64,000 bases of DNA from CAWGOF01 sp963824225 (GCA_963824225.1 CAWGOF010000003.1:2790001-2854000), one strand, 5' to 3'. Shown: positions 54,033 through 63,617, counted from the stretch's first letter. Numbers and translations are program-made. The notes: generated from the sequence alone by a model not told the origin.

Positions 54033-54770
54033 TCAGAGTGTCCCCGTTTCCAGCTTTTTCAATAGGTCGGGGTAGCGGCGGCGGCTGACCTCGATCTCGA
54101 GGCCGTTGGTCAGGCGCACCTGGCCCTGGCCGCCGTGGGGCACGACCTCGCGGACCGCGTCGAGGCGCACGATCGCCGCGCGCGACACGCGGAAGTACGC
54201 CTCGGGGTCGAGCCGCTCCTCGAGCTCGGCCAGGCTCGGCTCCATCCAGTAATGGTGGTCCTTCGTCTGGAGCATCGTCAGCCCGCCGTCGGTCAGGAAG
54301 CACAGCACCTCGTCTCGCGGCACGACGCAGTAGCGCTGGCCCTTCCGGGCCAGGAACCGCGTCGGCTGACCGGCGATCGCGCGACCGGCACGCGCGATCC
54401 CGGCATCTGCCTCGTCCCGCGAGCGTTCGAGCACGCGCTCGATCGCCTTGGCCAGACGCGCGCGGGTCACGGGCTTGAGCAGGTAGTCGACCGCGTGCAG
54501 CTCGAACGCATCGACCGCGTACTCGTCGAACGCCGTGCAGAACACGATCTTCGGTCGAGGTGCGGCGAGTGCGGCCGCGACCTCGAGGCCGGTCGAGCCC
54601 GGCATCTGGACGTCGAGGAACACGAGGTCCGGCTCGAGCTCGGCGATCCGCTCGAGCGCCTGCACGCCGTCCTCGGCCTCGCCCGCGATCTCGATCTCGG
54701 GGTGCGCCTGGAGCAGCCGCCTGAGACGCTCGCGCGCCGGCTGCTCGTCGTCGACGAGGAGCGTACGCAC
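54033..54770 (-). CDS. LytTR-family response regulator
   Basis: A 245-residue regulator with a receiver domain (1-115; LLVDDEQPARERL, phospho-acceptor Asp in LVFLDVQMPG, KPVTRARL) and a LytTR DNA-binding domain (about 145-243; RYCVVPRDEVLCFLTDGG, YWMEPSLAELEERL, FRVSRAAIVRL). The start is taken as GTG 54770, nine bases after the preceding stop. It is the third gene of a kinase operon. Confidence 0.9.
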   Translation of the reverse strand: MRTLLVDDEQPARERLRRLLQAHPEIEIAGEAEDGVQALERIAELEPDLVFLDVQMPGSTGLEVAAALAAPRPKIVFCTAFDEYAVDAFELHAVDYLLKPVTRARLAKAIERVLERSRDEADAGIARAGRAIAGQPTRFLARKGQRYCVVPRDEVLCFLTDGGLTMLQTKDHHYWMEPSLAELEERLDPEAYFRVSRAAIVRLDAVREVVPHGGQGQVRLTNGLEIEVSRRRYPDLLKKLETGTL

Positions 54771-54778
54771 GCTCGCGC

Positions 54779-55882
54779 TCAGCGGGCCCGGGCGACGATG
54801 ACGGTCCGATCGTCGCTCGCCGGAGCACCCTCGGTGAACCCGTCGAGCGCCTCGAGCACGCCGTCGCAGATGCGTTCCGGGGGCCCGCCCGAGAGGCGCG
54901 CCAGCACGTCCGAGAGGCGCACGGGACCGAACTCCACGCCCTGCCGATCGGTGGCCTCGGTCACGCCGTCCGTGTAGGCGCACAGCACGTCGCCCGGTGT
55001 GAGCACCGTCGTGCGCGCGAGCCACGTTCCGTCGGGCAGGAGACCGATCACGGTGCCGCTCGCGTCGAGCGTCTCGGACGTCGCCGCCCCGGCGCGCAGC
55101 ACGAACGGCGGCAGATGTCCGGCGTTGACGTAGGTCAGCACGCCCGTCTCCTCGTCGTAGACGCCGTAGAACAGCGTGGCGTAGCGGTGGCTCTCGACCG
55201 ACGAATGCAGCGACCGGTTGAGCTCGCGCATGAGCTCGGGGAGCTCGGTCGCCCCGTGCCGCGGGGCCAGGCTCTGGACCCGCGCCTGGAGGCCGGCCAT
55301 CAGGAGCCCGGCGTACAGCCCCTTGCCCGACACATCGCCCAGCGCGATCCCGATCCGACCCGCGCCGAGCGCCAGGAAGTCGTAGTAGTCGCCGCCGACC
55401 TCGCGCGCGGGCGTGCAGCGGCCGGCCAGCTCGAGCGTGCGTGTCGCCGATGCCGTGGGGTAGAGCCGCTCCTGCGCTCGCCGTGCATCCGCGGCCTCGT
55501 GGCGCAGCCGGTCGTCCTCGTCGACCATCCGCCGCACGCGATCGATGGTCCGGGTCAAGCGCACCTGGGACACCGGCTTGAGCACGTAGTCCGCGGCGTC
55601 CTCGTCGAACGCCTGGACCGCGTACTGGTCGTACGCCGTGCAGAACACCGTCCGCGGCCGGGGCGGTACAAGGCGCTTGGCCACCTCGATTCCCGAGAGC
55701 CCGGGCATCTCGATGTCCAGGAACACCAGGTCGGGACGATCGGCCTCCACGCGCTCGAGCGCTTCTCTTCCGTCCGCGGCCTCGGCCGCGACCTCGATCC
55801 CGTCGATCGTTTCGAGCATCCGGCGCAGGCGGTCGCGCGCCGGCTCCTCGTCGTCGACGATCAGGACGCGCAGCGCTCTCAT
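54779..55882 (-). CDS. Response regulator fused to PP2C (SpoIIE-type) phosphatase
   Basis: A 367-residue protein. The receiver domain (1-118; LIVDDEEPARDRL, Asp in LVFLDIEMPG) is followed by a short coiled linker and a PP2C domain (about 150-365; REVGGDYYDFL, GIALGDVSGKGLYAGLL, YVNAGHLPPFVL, VLCAYTDGVTEATD, SDDRTVIVA). Phosphorylation by the neighbouring kinase would control serine-phosphatase activity, feeding a partner-switching output. Its start overlaps the kinase stop (ATGA). Confidence 0.9.
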   Translation of the reverse strand: MRALRVLIVDDEEPARDRLRRMLETIDGIEVAAEAADGREALERVEADRPDLVFLDIEMPGLSGIEVAKRLVPPRPRTVFCTAYDQYAVQAFDEDAADYVLKPVSQVRLTRTIDRVRRMVDEDDRLRHEAADARRAQERLYPTASATRTLELAGRCTPAREVGGDYYDFLALGAGRIGIALGDVSGKGLYAGLLMAGLQARVQSLAPRHGATELPELMRELNRSLHSSVESHRYATLFYGVYDEETGVLTYVNAGHLPPFVLRAGAATSETLDASGTVIGLLPDGTWLARTTVLTPGDVLCAYTDGVTEATDRQGVEFGPVRLSDVLARLSGGPPERICDGVLEALDGFTEGAPASDDRTVIVARAR

Positions 55883-57825
55883 GCGACGCCCGTGCGCTGA
55901 CGCGCGCCCGCGTCGAGCGGGAGCACGAGCGCGACGACCGTCAGGCCGCGTGACTCGTCGCGCCGCACGACCAGGCTCGCACGATCGCCGTAATGGCCGG
56001 CCAGGCGCTCGCGCACGTTGCGCAGGCCGTACCCCGAGCGCCGGGCGGTCGGTGCGGGACGGTGCGCGGCGGGGTCGGGGGTCTCGAACCCCGGGCCCGA
56101 GTCGCGGACCTCGACGACGAGCGCTCCGTCCTCGGTCCGGGCCTCGACCTCGATCCGGGCCGGGCCGCGCACGACGGCCACGCCGTGCTTGACCGCGTTC
56201 TCGACGAGCGTCTGGACGAGCATCGTCGGCAGGCGCGCGGCGGCGACGTCGGGTGGAGCCGAGACGCTGACCTCGAGCCGCCGCCCGAACCGGGCGCGCT
56301 CGACCTCGAGGTACGAGCGCACGAAGTCGAGCTCCTCGGACAGCACGGCCCACTCGGTCTCCGAGCCGCGCAGCGTGTAGCGGAAGATCTCCGCCAGCTG
56401 CTCGAGCGTCTCGTCGGCCCGCGCCGGATCCTTGTGGATCAGGCCGGCGATCGCGTTCAGCGCGTTGAACAGGAAGTGCGGGTTGATCTGGGCCCGCAGG
56501 GCCTTGAGCTCCGAACGGCTCGCGGCGAGCGACAGCTCACGGGCCCGCGTCTCGTGCTCCTGGCGCCGGGCCTGCAGGTCGATGTTCTCGAGCATGTGCG
56601 ACAGGACATCGGCGAGCGAGCCGATGAGCGTCCGATCCGCGCCGAAGTACGGGATGTGGTTCTCGCGCCGACCCATGCGGATCGCCCCGACGACCTCGCC
56701 GCCCGACCGCACGGGCACCTCGATCGCGGCGTCGAACGAGCCGCCGGCCTCGTCCGTCGAACCGAGCCGGACCTGGGCCGGGGCGCGGAAGATCGCCGAC
56801 AAGCCGCGCTCGGCCTGCTCGACGAGCTGCTCGCGCGTCACGGCGTCGCGCAGTCCGGCGAGAAACCGCTTGATCGCCTCGACCGGCGGGAGGAGCCGGC
56901 CGAGCCACACGCTGTCGAGCCAGCGCCCGAGGCGCCGGTGCAGCCACGGGAGCGCGAGCGCCACGGGGAGCAGGAACAACGCCAGGACCCACGGACGCGC
57001 TCCGCCCGTGGCCAGGCCGTCGACGAGTGGCAGGGCGAGCCCGAAGAACGCCGCAAGCACGAGCAGCGCGACACCGAAATACACGCCGCGCTTGACGAAC
57101 AGGTCGACGAACTCGAACCGGCTCTCGTGGTACGTCCCGGTGAACATGAACACGAGCGGCAGAGCGCCCCCGAACAGGCTCAGGAACTCGTCGATCGGCA
57201 GCCGCCGGAAACTGGCGAACACGACGAGCGCGGCGAACAGGAACAGAACGCCGTAGAGCGCGACCATCGACCGTCGGCCGCGGCGCTCGTCCGTCGTCTC
57301 GCGGTGCTTGCGCCCGACCGACAGGGCGAGCGAGCAGAAGATCGCGGTCAGGCCGAACGTGACCGCGAAGCTGCAGCCGATCATCAGGTTGACCGACACG
57401 AATCGCGGAACGATGCGGAAGATCGCCAGCGTGCAGTACGTGGCGGCGAGCGGCGACAGGATCCAGCCCAGCACGATGCCCCAGCGCCAGGCCCGGTGCG
57501 TCAGCGGGCTGCGCTCGTGGATCTCGTGGTACGTGGACTCGATGAGGATCGGCGGGAACAGGAGCGACAGGTCGAGCCGCGCCAGGTCGAGCCAGTCGCG
57601 CAGCTCGCTCGCCGGCAAGAGCTCGCGCAGCGTGTGCAGCACGAACCACACGCAGCACAGGCCGAGGAGCACGAAGTTCCAGCGCAGCGCCGGCGTGGGA
57701 CGCGTGGTGCGGACGCCGTCCTCTCCGACGGCACGGGTGGCCCGCAGCATGTACTGCAGCACCGATCCGCAGGCGTAGATCCCGAACGCGTAGATCAACA
57801 GCGAGACGACGTGGAGCGTGAGCAT
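55879..57825 (-). CDS. LytS-type membrane histidine kinase
   Basis: A 648-residue sensor kinase. About eight membrane helices (5-300) are followed by a GAF-like segment (about 320-410) and a His_kinase domain. The phospho-acceptor is H450 in LRAQINPHFLFNALNAI. LVENAVKHG and VRDSGPGFE, with YGLRNVRERL, form the ATP-binding HATPase. Two receivers are encoded directly downstream with overlapping or near-overlapping ends, so one kinase probably drives both. Confidence 0.9.
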   Translation of the reverse strand: MLTLHVVSLLIYAFGIYACGSVLQYMLRATRAVGEDGVRTTRPTPALRWNFVLLGLCCVWFVLHTLRELLPASELRDWLDLARLDLSLLFPPILIESTYHEIHERSPLTHRAWRWGIVLGWILSPLAATYCTLAIFRIVPRFVSVNLMIGCSFAVTFGLTAIFCSLALSVGRKHRETTDERRGRRSMVALYGVLFLFAALVVFASFRRLPIDEFLSLFGGALPLVFMFTGTYHESRFEFVDLFVKRGVYFGVALLVLAAFFGLALPLVDGLATGGARPWVLALFLLPVALALPWLHRRLGRWLDSVWLGRLLPPVEAIKRFLAGLRDAVTREQLVEQAERGLSAIFRAPAQVRLGSTDEAGGSFDAAIEVPVRSGGEVVGAIRMGRRENHIPYFGADRTLIGSLADVLSHMLENIDLQARRQEHETRARELSLAASRSELKALRAQINPHFLFNALNAIAGLIHKDPARADETLEQLAEIFRYTLRGSETEWAVLSEELDFVRSYLEVERARFGRRLEVSVSAPPDVAAARLPTMLVQTLVENAVKHGVAVVRGPARIEVEARTEDGALVVEVRDSGPGFETPDPAAHRPAPTARRSGYGLRNVRERLAGHYGDRASLVVRRDESRGLTVVALVLPLDAGARQRTGVA

Positions 57826-57971
57826 GGCACTCTCGGAACGTCAGGATACGGCATCGCCCGGCGCCGAGGGCCCGGCCCGGGGCGAGCGGTCGAACCGGCG
57901 GCCCGAGCGGCGAGAAACCGCGGGTCTACGGCCGCAGCGGGCTCAGTCCGCGCCGCCGAGGCCGCGCTGGC

Positions 57972-58000
57972 TTGACCCAAGCGAGGTTCCACCGTAGAAA
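57972..58000 (+). promoter_or_regulatory. Candidate sigma-70 promoter of the DNRLRE gene
   Basis: TTGACC (57972-57977) and TAGAAA (57995-58000) are separated by 17 bases and lie 25 bases before ATG 58025. The match to the -35 box is five of six and to the -10 box four of six. Confidence 0.4.
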
Positions 58001-58024
58001 GAACTCTTCCGGAACGGAGTGACC

Positions 58025-59074
58025 ATGCGAACCCTGAGTCCGCCGGAGCGGTGCTCCTGCCTGGTCGTCGTTCTGCTTCTGTGCCCGGTGGCGGTTGCGG
58101 ACGTCGTGCACCTCGAGCCCGCGAAGGACAACAGCCTGATCGAGAGCTCGTCCGGCGCCTTGAGCAACGGCGGCGAGGCGTTCCTATTCGTCGGACGCAC
58201 GAACCAGGATTCGGAGTCGCTTCGCCGGGGTGTCGTGGCCTTCGACCTGCAGGGCATCCCCGCAGGCTCCACGATCACGTCGGTGACACTGACCTTGCAC
58301 ATGAGCATCACGCGCGCAGGTCCTCAGACGGTCACCGTCCATCGTGCTCTTGCGGATTGGGGGGAGGGTACGGCGGCTGGCTTCGGTATCGGTGCGCCGG
58401 CCCAGCCGGGAGACGCCACCTGGCTTCACACGTTCTACGACACGGCGTTCTGGAGCACCCCCGGAGGTGACTTCACGTCGATTCCCAGCGCGAGCACGAC
58501 GGTCGATCAGATCGGCTTTTACACGTGGGGCCCGACGGCGGGGCTCGTCGCCGACGCTCAGTCCTGGATCGACGAGCCGATCACGAACGACGGCTGGATC
58601 GTCCTCGGCAACGAGGCCACGAACGGGACGGCCAAGGCCTTCGATTCGCGGGAAGGCGACCGGAAACCGCTCCTGACCGTCGAGTACGAGCCGCCATGCG
58701 CGCCGGATCCCGAAGGGCCCGGCTACTGGCATCGTCAATGCCTATCGGCGAGCGGGAGAATCCCTGCGGACCCGCTCGAGGCACACTTCGACAGCGTCAT
58801 GCTGTGCGCCGATACCCGGCTCGCGGAGCTCGGTCTCGACCTGGGCACCTGCGAAGCGATCGATCTGGATCCTCCCCCGACATGCGCGGACAAGTCGCGG
58901 AGAGTGCTTGCGACGCTCGTGTTCAACGTCTGCGCGAATCGGCTGCAGACGAGCTGCCCCGCGAATGCGTTCCGCTCGACTTGTGCCGAAGGCACGATCG
59001 GCACGCTGATCGAGGGGTTGGCCGCGACGATCCGGGAGGGAGACTGCCCTCCAGAAGGATCTTGCGTGCCCTAG
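58025..59074 (+). CDS. Secreted DNRLRE-domain protein
   Basis: A 349-residue exported protein (signal peptide to about VAVAD). Residues of about 28-220 form a DNRLRE/CBM-like beta-sandwich: DNSLIESSSGALSNGGE, RRGVVAFDLQGIPAGSTITS and GWIVLGNEATNGTAKAFDSRE. The C-terminal 120 residues are Cys-rich (about ten Cys) with repeated CA...C spacing and no known family. The ATG at 58025 is used; a GTG six bases upstream is possible. Confidence 0.7.
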   Translation: MRTLSPPERCSCLVVVLLLCPVAVADVVHLEPAKDNSLIESSSGALSNGGEAFLFVGRTNQDSESLRRGVVAFDLQGIPAGSTITSVTLTLHMSITRAGPQTVTVHRALADWGEGTAAGFGIGAPAQPGDATWLHTFYDTAFWSTPGGDFTSIPSASTTVDQIGFYTWGPTAGLVADAQSWIDEPITNDGWIVLGNEATNGTAKAFDSREGDRKPLLTVEYEPPCAPDPEGPGYWHRQCLSASGRIPADPLEAHFDSVMLCADTRLAELGLDLGTCEAIDLDPPPTCADKSRRVLATLVFNVCANRLQTSCPANAFRSTCAEGTIGTLIEGLAATIREGDCPPEGSCVP

Positions 59075-59127
59075 CTGCGTAGCGTCCGGCCTTGCCGCGT
59101 GCAACCCCGGGTGGGACAATCCGCCCG

Positions 59128-60465
59128 ATGCCCCGGCACGAGAACGACACGCGGCCGTGCGTCCTGCTGCTGATGCCGACCACGAGCTACAAGGCGCAGG
59201 CGTTCCTCGACGCCGCGCGCGCGCTCGACGTCAACGTCGTGATCGGGACCGAACGCAAACAGGCGCTCGAAACCGTGCTCCCGGACCATTCCCTGACGAT
59301 CGACTTCGGGCGCTCGGATCGCACGGTCCGCACGATCGTCGCCCTCGCCGCGCGGCGCCCGCTCCGGGCGATCGTCGGTACGGACGACGAGACCGCGATC
59401 CTCGCGGCCCAGGCCGCGCACGCGCTGGAGCTCCCGCACAACCCGCCCGAGGCGGTGCTCGCCGCCCGGGACAAGCACGCGATGCGAACCCGGCTCGCCG
59501 AGGCCGGGCTCGCCGGCCCCGCGTTCCGCCTGCTCTCCGTGCACGCCGACGCCGCGACGGCCGCCCGCCGTGCACCGTATCCGTGCGTGCTGAAGCCGCT
59601 CGGGCTCTCGGGCAGCCGCGGCGTGATCCGCGCCGACGATCCGGCCGAGTTCGTCTCCGCATTCCGACGGATCGTGAGGATCCTGCGCGCGCGGGACGTG
59701 CGACGGAAGGTCGTCGACGCGCGCCATGTGCTCGTCGAGGAATACATGTCGGGCGACGAGGTCGCGGTCGAAGGGATTCTCGACCGCGGGCGGCTGCGCG
59801 TGCTGGCGATCTTCGACAAGCCCGACCCGCTCGTCGGTCCGTTCTTCGCCGAGACGATCTACGTCACGCCATCGCGCCACGCGCCGGCGGTGCGACGCGC
59901 GATCGCGCGGGAGACGGAGCGCGGGTGCGTGGCGCTCGGCCTGCGCGACGGACCGGTCCACGCCGAGCTGCGCATCGACGGCCGAGACGCGCGCATCGTC
60001 GAGATCGCAGCGCGGACGATCGGCGGGCTGTGCTCGCGGATTCTGCGCTTCGGCGCCGGCATGTCGCTCGAGGAGATCGTGCTGCGTCATGCGCTCGGGC
60101 TCGACGCGCACGGCGCGCGCGAGCGCGCGGCCGCCGGGGCCATGATGCTCGCGGTGCCGCGCGCGGGCATCCTGCGTGCGGTTCGAGGCCTCGAGGCCGC
60201 GCGGAGCGTGCCGGGCGTGGTGGACGCCGTGGTGACGATCGCCCGGGGCGCGTCGGTCGAGCCGCTCCCCGAGGGCGACCGCTACCTCGGGTTCCTGTTC
60301 GCGCGGCGGGCGACGCCCGCGGGTGTCGAGACCGCGTTGCGCCGAGGCCAAGCGTGCCTGTCGATCGACATCGATGCGGCGCGGAAGGCTACACGCCCGG
60401 CGCTGCGTGACGGGGATCCGCCGGATCCCCGAGCGGCTCGGCTCAGCAGAACCAGGGCTCGGTGA
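59128..60465 (+). CDS. ATP-grasp domain protein
   Basis: A 445-residue ATP-grasp ligase-like protein. Residues of about 8-100 are a Rossmann-like pre-ATP domain. The grasp core has PCVLKPLGLSGSRGVIRADD for ATP, HVLVEEYMSGDEVAVEGI, and ARIVEIAARTIGGLCSRIL for metal and phosphate. The C-terminal third (about 330-445) is like that of carboxylate-amine ligases. The substrate is unknown. It is convergent with, and overlaps by 77 bases, the selenoprotein gene when that gene is read through its TGA. Confidence 0.85.
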   Translation: MPRHENDTRPCVLLLMPTTSYKAQAFLDAARALDVNVVIGTERKQALETVLPDHSLTIDFGRSDRTVRTIVALAARRPLRAIVGTDDETAILAAQAAHALELPHNPPEAVLAARDKHAMRTRLAEAGLAGPAFRLLSVHADAATAARRAPYPCVLKPLGLSGSRGVIRADDPAEFVSAFRRIVRILRARDVRRKVVDARHVLVEEYMSGDEVAVEGILDRGRLRVLAIFDKPDPLVGPFFAETIYVTPSRHAPAVRRAIARETERGCVALGLRDGPVHAELRIDGRDARIVEIAARTIGGLCSRILRFGAGMSLEEIVLRHALGLDAHGARERAAAGAMMLAVPRAGILRAVRGLEAARSVPGVVDAVVTIARGASVEPLPEGDRYLGFLFARRATPAGVETALRRGQACLSIDIDAARKATRPALRDGDPPDPRAARLSRTRAR

Positions 60466-61852
60466 GCCGCGGCGGGATCGGTCGCGGCGGCACGAACACC
60501 CGCGCCGGGAGAGTCTTGCGCAGCCGGCCGGCCCGGCGCTCGGCGGCGGTCCGCACGCGCTCGAACGTCGCGTTGGGGTCCGCGCTCGCCCGCGCGGCAT
60601 CGGCCGCGATCGTGGCGACCTCGGACTGCAGCTCGTCCATTCGTCGGTCGGGATGGACCCATGCGTGGGAGAACCTGTCGGGCACGAGCGGGCCGAGGAA
60701 CCGCTGCATCGGCGGGTAGCTCGCGAGGAGCGAGCCCGGCGGCACGAGCAACCGGATCGACAGCTGCACCGGATCGACCGCGGCCACGAGATCCCGCGTG
60801 TCGATCCAGTCGAGCAGCTCGACGTAGTCCGCGAGCGTCGACCACGGCGTGAACGGCAACAGCGACGGCCGCAGCGCGATCCCGACGTCCGCGAGCAGGC
60901 GCTGGGCCTCGAACACGTCGGCGCGACGGTGGTTCTTGTCCAGGTGCTCGAGCACGACGTCGCTCAACGACTCGACGGCCGAGACGACGAACAAGCAGCC
61001 GCACTGGGCCAGCTCGGGCAGAACGCGCCGGTGACGCAGCACGTGCTCGATCTTCGTCGTCACGTCGAGCGTGAGCTCGGGGAGCTCGGCATGGATCGCC
61101 CGGATCACGGCGAGCGCGTGGCGCGGACCGTTGAGGAAATCCGGATCGGCGAACGTCACGTGACGCACGCCGCGCGCGACGAGCCCGCGCACGTCCTCCA
61201 GCACGACGTCCCGGGGCACGACGAAGAATCGGCCGCCGTAGATCGGGGGGATCGGACAGTGCCGGCACCGGTGCCGGCACCCGCGGCTCGCCTCGACCGC
61301 GGCCGCCAGCACCTCGACGCCATCCCGCACGAGGCGCGCGTAGCGCTCGGGGCCGGGTAGTCCTACGCGCGACGGAACGGCGAACGCGACCCGCTCGAGG
61401 TGCGGCCGCGCGGCTCGGCCCGGAAGGGAGAGCCACGGCAGCTCGTCGAGCGGCCGGCCGTCCTCGAGCGCCTGCGCCAGGGCGACGAGCGGCGGCTCGA
61501 CCTCGCCCGACACGATCGAGTCGGCAGCACCGACACCGAGGAGGTGCTCGGCGTTGAGCGCCGCGTACAGGCCGAAGAAGCACACGTGAGCCGCGGGCAG
61601 CGCTTCGCGGATGCTCCGCGCCGCCTCGCTGCCGATGTGTAGCGCCGTGTGCATCGGAACGGAGATCAACACGAGCCGGGCTCGCGCGTCACGCGCGCGC
61701 TCGACGACGCGCTCGAGCGGCTCGACGGCGAGATCCGCCGCCGCGGGACGGAACCCTGCACGCTCGAGGAACGCGACGGCGCTGGCGACGGCGAGCGGCT
61801 GGTGCCCGAGCTCGTAGCACGAGAGGACCTGGATCGCGCCCGGGTCCCTCAC
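60389..61852 (-). CDS. CUAEP-tail radical SAM protein, predicted selenoprotein (Sec at TGA 60443-60445)
   Basis: Read to TGA it is 469 residues and ends EPWFC. Read as Sec it becomes 487 residues with the tail Cys-Sec-Ala-Glu-Pro followed by 14 more residues and TAG (60389-60391). That CUAEP motif names a known radical SAM (seleno)protein family, whose Cys forms read CCAEP. Residues of about 1-130 resemble a B12-binding-like domain (CYELGHQPLA, SVPMHTALHIG). The radical SAM cluster is C192/C196/C199 in GCRHRCRHCP. A hairpin fitting a bacterial SECIS follows the TGA. The product is unknown. Sec insertion needs selA/B/C/D, which are not in this window. Confidence 0.85.
60411..60431 (-). promoter_or_regulatory. 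Predicted bacterial SECIS stem-loop
   Basis: Downstream of the TGA on the minus strand, CGGGGATCC pairs with GGATCCCCG (nine base pairs) around the three-base loop GGC. The loop begins 20 bases after the TGA and its first base is G. Bacterial SECIS elements have a small apical loop with G in the first positions, about 16-37 bases from UGA, so position and shape fit. The hairpin lies within the 3' coding end of the convergent ATP-grasp gene. Confidence 0.7.
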
Positions 61853-61859
61853 GAGGGGA

Positions 61860-62441
61860 TCACTTCGCCGGCTGGTAGTACGGGTTCGTGCCCGAGGCGT
61901 GGTCGGTCACGTCCATCACGCGCGTCAGCCCGGGCACCTCGGTGAACAGGATGCGCTCGACGCCCTGCTTGAGCGTGACGTTGACCATGCCGCAGCCCTG
62001 ACAACCGCCGCCGAAGCGCAGGTACGCCGTGTCGTCCTCGATGGCCACGAGGTCGATGAATCCGCCGTGCGACGCGACGGCCGGGTTGATCTTCTCGTCG
62101 AGCGCCTTCTGCACCGCCTCGGCCATCGGTCCGCTCGGTCGCGGCTGCCCCGCGTTCGGCGCGTCGACCTTGAACCCGCTTCCGCCGAGGTTGTCCACGA
62201 AGTCGACGCTCGCACCCTCGAGATACTTCGCGCTCGTCGGGTCCATGTACACGAGGAATCCGCCGACGTCCTGGACCACGTCGTCGCTCGTCGCCTGGTC
62301 CGGCGCGACGAAGTTCAGCGCGAACTCCGGATGATGGGTGCCGCCCCCCTGCACGATGACGCGCAGGCCGTGGCCTTCGCGCTGTTCCGCGGCGACGATC
62401 TCGGTGAACTTCTTCCTGGCCGCTTCGGTGACCTGGATCAT
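61860..62441 (-). CDS. nfuA: Fe-S biogenesis protein NfuA
   Basis: A 193-residue iron-sulfur carrier. The N-terminal half (1-95) is a degenerate A-type domain (IQVTEAARKKFTEIV, FLVYMDPTSAKYLEGASVDFV). The C-terminal half is a NifU-like domain with the cluster cysteines C147 and C150 in FGGGCQGCGMVNVTLKQGVE. GGGAGCC lies before ATG 62441. It sits eight bases upstream of the radical SAM gene and may help supply its cluster. Confidence 0.9.
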   Translation of the reverse strand: MIQVTEAARKKFTEIVAAEQREGHGLRVIVQGGGTHHPEFALNFVAPDQATSDDVVQDVGGFLVYMDPTSAKYLEGASVDFVDNLGGSGFKVDAPNAGQPRPSGPMAEAVQKALDEKINPAVASHGGFIDLVAIEDDTAYLRFGGGCQGCGMVNVTLKQGVERILFTEVPGLTRVMDVTDHASGTNPYYQPAK

Positions 62442-62561
62442 GGCTGGCTCCCGGGATGGGTCGTCCATCACTGTACCATTGGCCATGGGGGCCGGTCGGC
62501 GGTTCTTGACCTCCGAGCTAGACTGTCCCGCGCTCGACACTTTCGGGCAAAGAGGAAGCCG

Positions 62562-63617
62562 ATGATTCGACGTTCCGCCGTCTTTGCCGGCCTGCTGCTG
62601 GCCACGTTCCTGCCCGTCCTGGCCCAGGAAGCCGAGGTCGTCCTCGGCGGGCGGATCCTCGATTCCCAGGACCGGCCGGCCGTGGGCTACCGCGTCGTTC
62701 TGCGCGTCGAGGGCGGCACGGACGTGTTCCTCAGCTCGCCCGCCGACGACGAAGGGAACTACAGCGTAGCGGTGCCCTCGGGGCAGCCGTACGTGATCGT
62801 CGCGGCGATCGCGCCGAACGGCGACCGAACCGCGCTCCCGGTGCTCCCGCCGATCGCGGCGCATCCGGGCACGCGCGAGGATGTGGCGTTGCCGTTCTCG
62901 CTCGGAGCGATCGCGTCGGCGTTTCCCCAGACGTTTCCCAAGGGCGATCGGCTGTTCCTCGCCTTCGCCGAGGATGCGACGATCGCCGATGGCCTCACCG
63001 CGGGCCCCCAGGTCGAGCACGACGAATTCGAGTCCGGCAGCACGGACGGTATCGAGGTTCTCGGCGCCGTGTCGTTCGAGAGCATTCCGCGCGTCGAGTT
63101 CGGCGCACGCCTGGGCTTCGAAGATGGGGAGACGGACAGCGGTCTGCGCGATCTCGATGCGTGGCTCAAGGTCGAGCTCGTGCACGCGCGCAAGACGCGG
63201 TTCGCCGTCGGCGGGCTCGTCACGCTGCCGACGGGCGACGCGGACGCCGGGACCGGCACCGACGCGTTCAGCTCGAAGCTGTTCGGCGCGCTGCGGTTCG
63301 CGGCGGCACCGTTCATCCTGTCGGCCCATGCGGGCGTGCGGGTCACGGGCGATGGCGAGATACTCGGGACGCCCCTCGACGGCACGCCGTCGTTCGACGC
63401 GGGCTTGTCGGCGATCTGGCCCATGGGCGGACGGCTCGCGCTCGTCGGCGAGACGTTCTACGAGGGCGCGCGCTTCGACGGGCTCGACGACGACGCACGC
63501 GCCCTCGTGGGCGTGAACTGGAGGCTGATCCAGTTCGGCCACGCGCGCCTGGCCGGCGGCGTCGGGCTGACCGACGCCGCCCCCGACTGGTTCGTCGTCG
63601 CCGGCTGGCTCTTCTGA
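62562..63617 (+). CDS. Outer-membrane barrel-like protein with carboxypeptidase-regulatory-like domain
   Basis: A 351-residue exported protein (signal peptide to about VLAQE, AGAGGAAG before ATG). Residues of about 25-110 fit a carboxypeptidase regulatory-like beta-sandwich (VVLGGRILDSQDRPAVGYRV). The rest has amphipathic strands and ends with FVVAGWLF, a terminal aromatic typical of outer-membrane proteins. No specific family is recognised. Confidence 0.7.
   Translation: MIRRSAVFAGLLLATFLPVLAQEAEVVLGGRILDSQDRPAVGYRVVLRVEGGTDVFLSSPADDEGNYSVAVPSGQPYVIVAAIAPNGDRTALPVLPPIAAHPGTREDVALPFSLGAIASAFPQTFPKGDRLFLAFAEDATIADGLTAGPQVEHDEFESGSTDGIEVLGAVSFESIPRVEFGARLGFEDGETDSGLRDLDAWLKVELVHARKTRFAVGGLVTLPTGDADAGTGTDAFSSKLFGALRFAAAPFILSAHAGVRVTGDGEILGTPLDGTPSFDAGLSAIWPMGGRLALVGETFYEGARFDGLDDDARALVGVNWRLIQFGHARLAGGVGLTDAAPDWFVVAGWLF

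Noticed and set aside
57826..58024. Possible small RNA or tRNA in the gap before the DNRLRE gene
   Set aside because: No cloverleaf or terminator-like stem with a T-run is visible; only a plausible promoter is seen.
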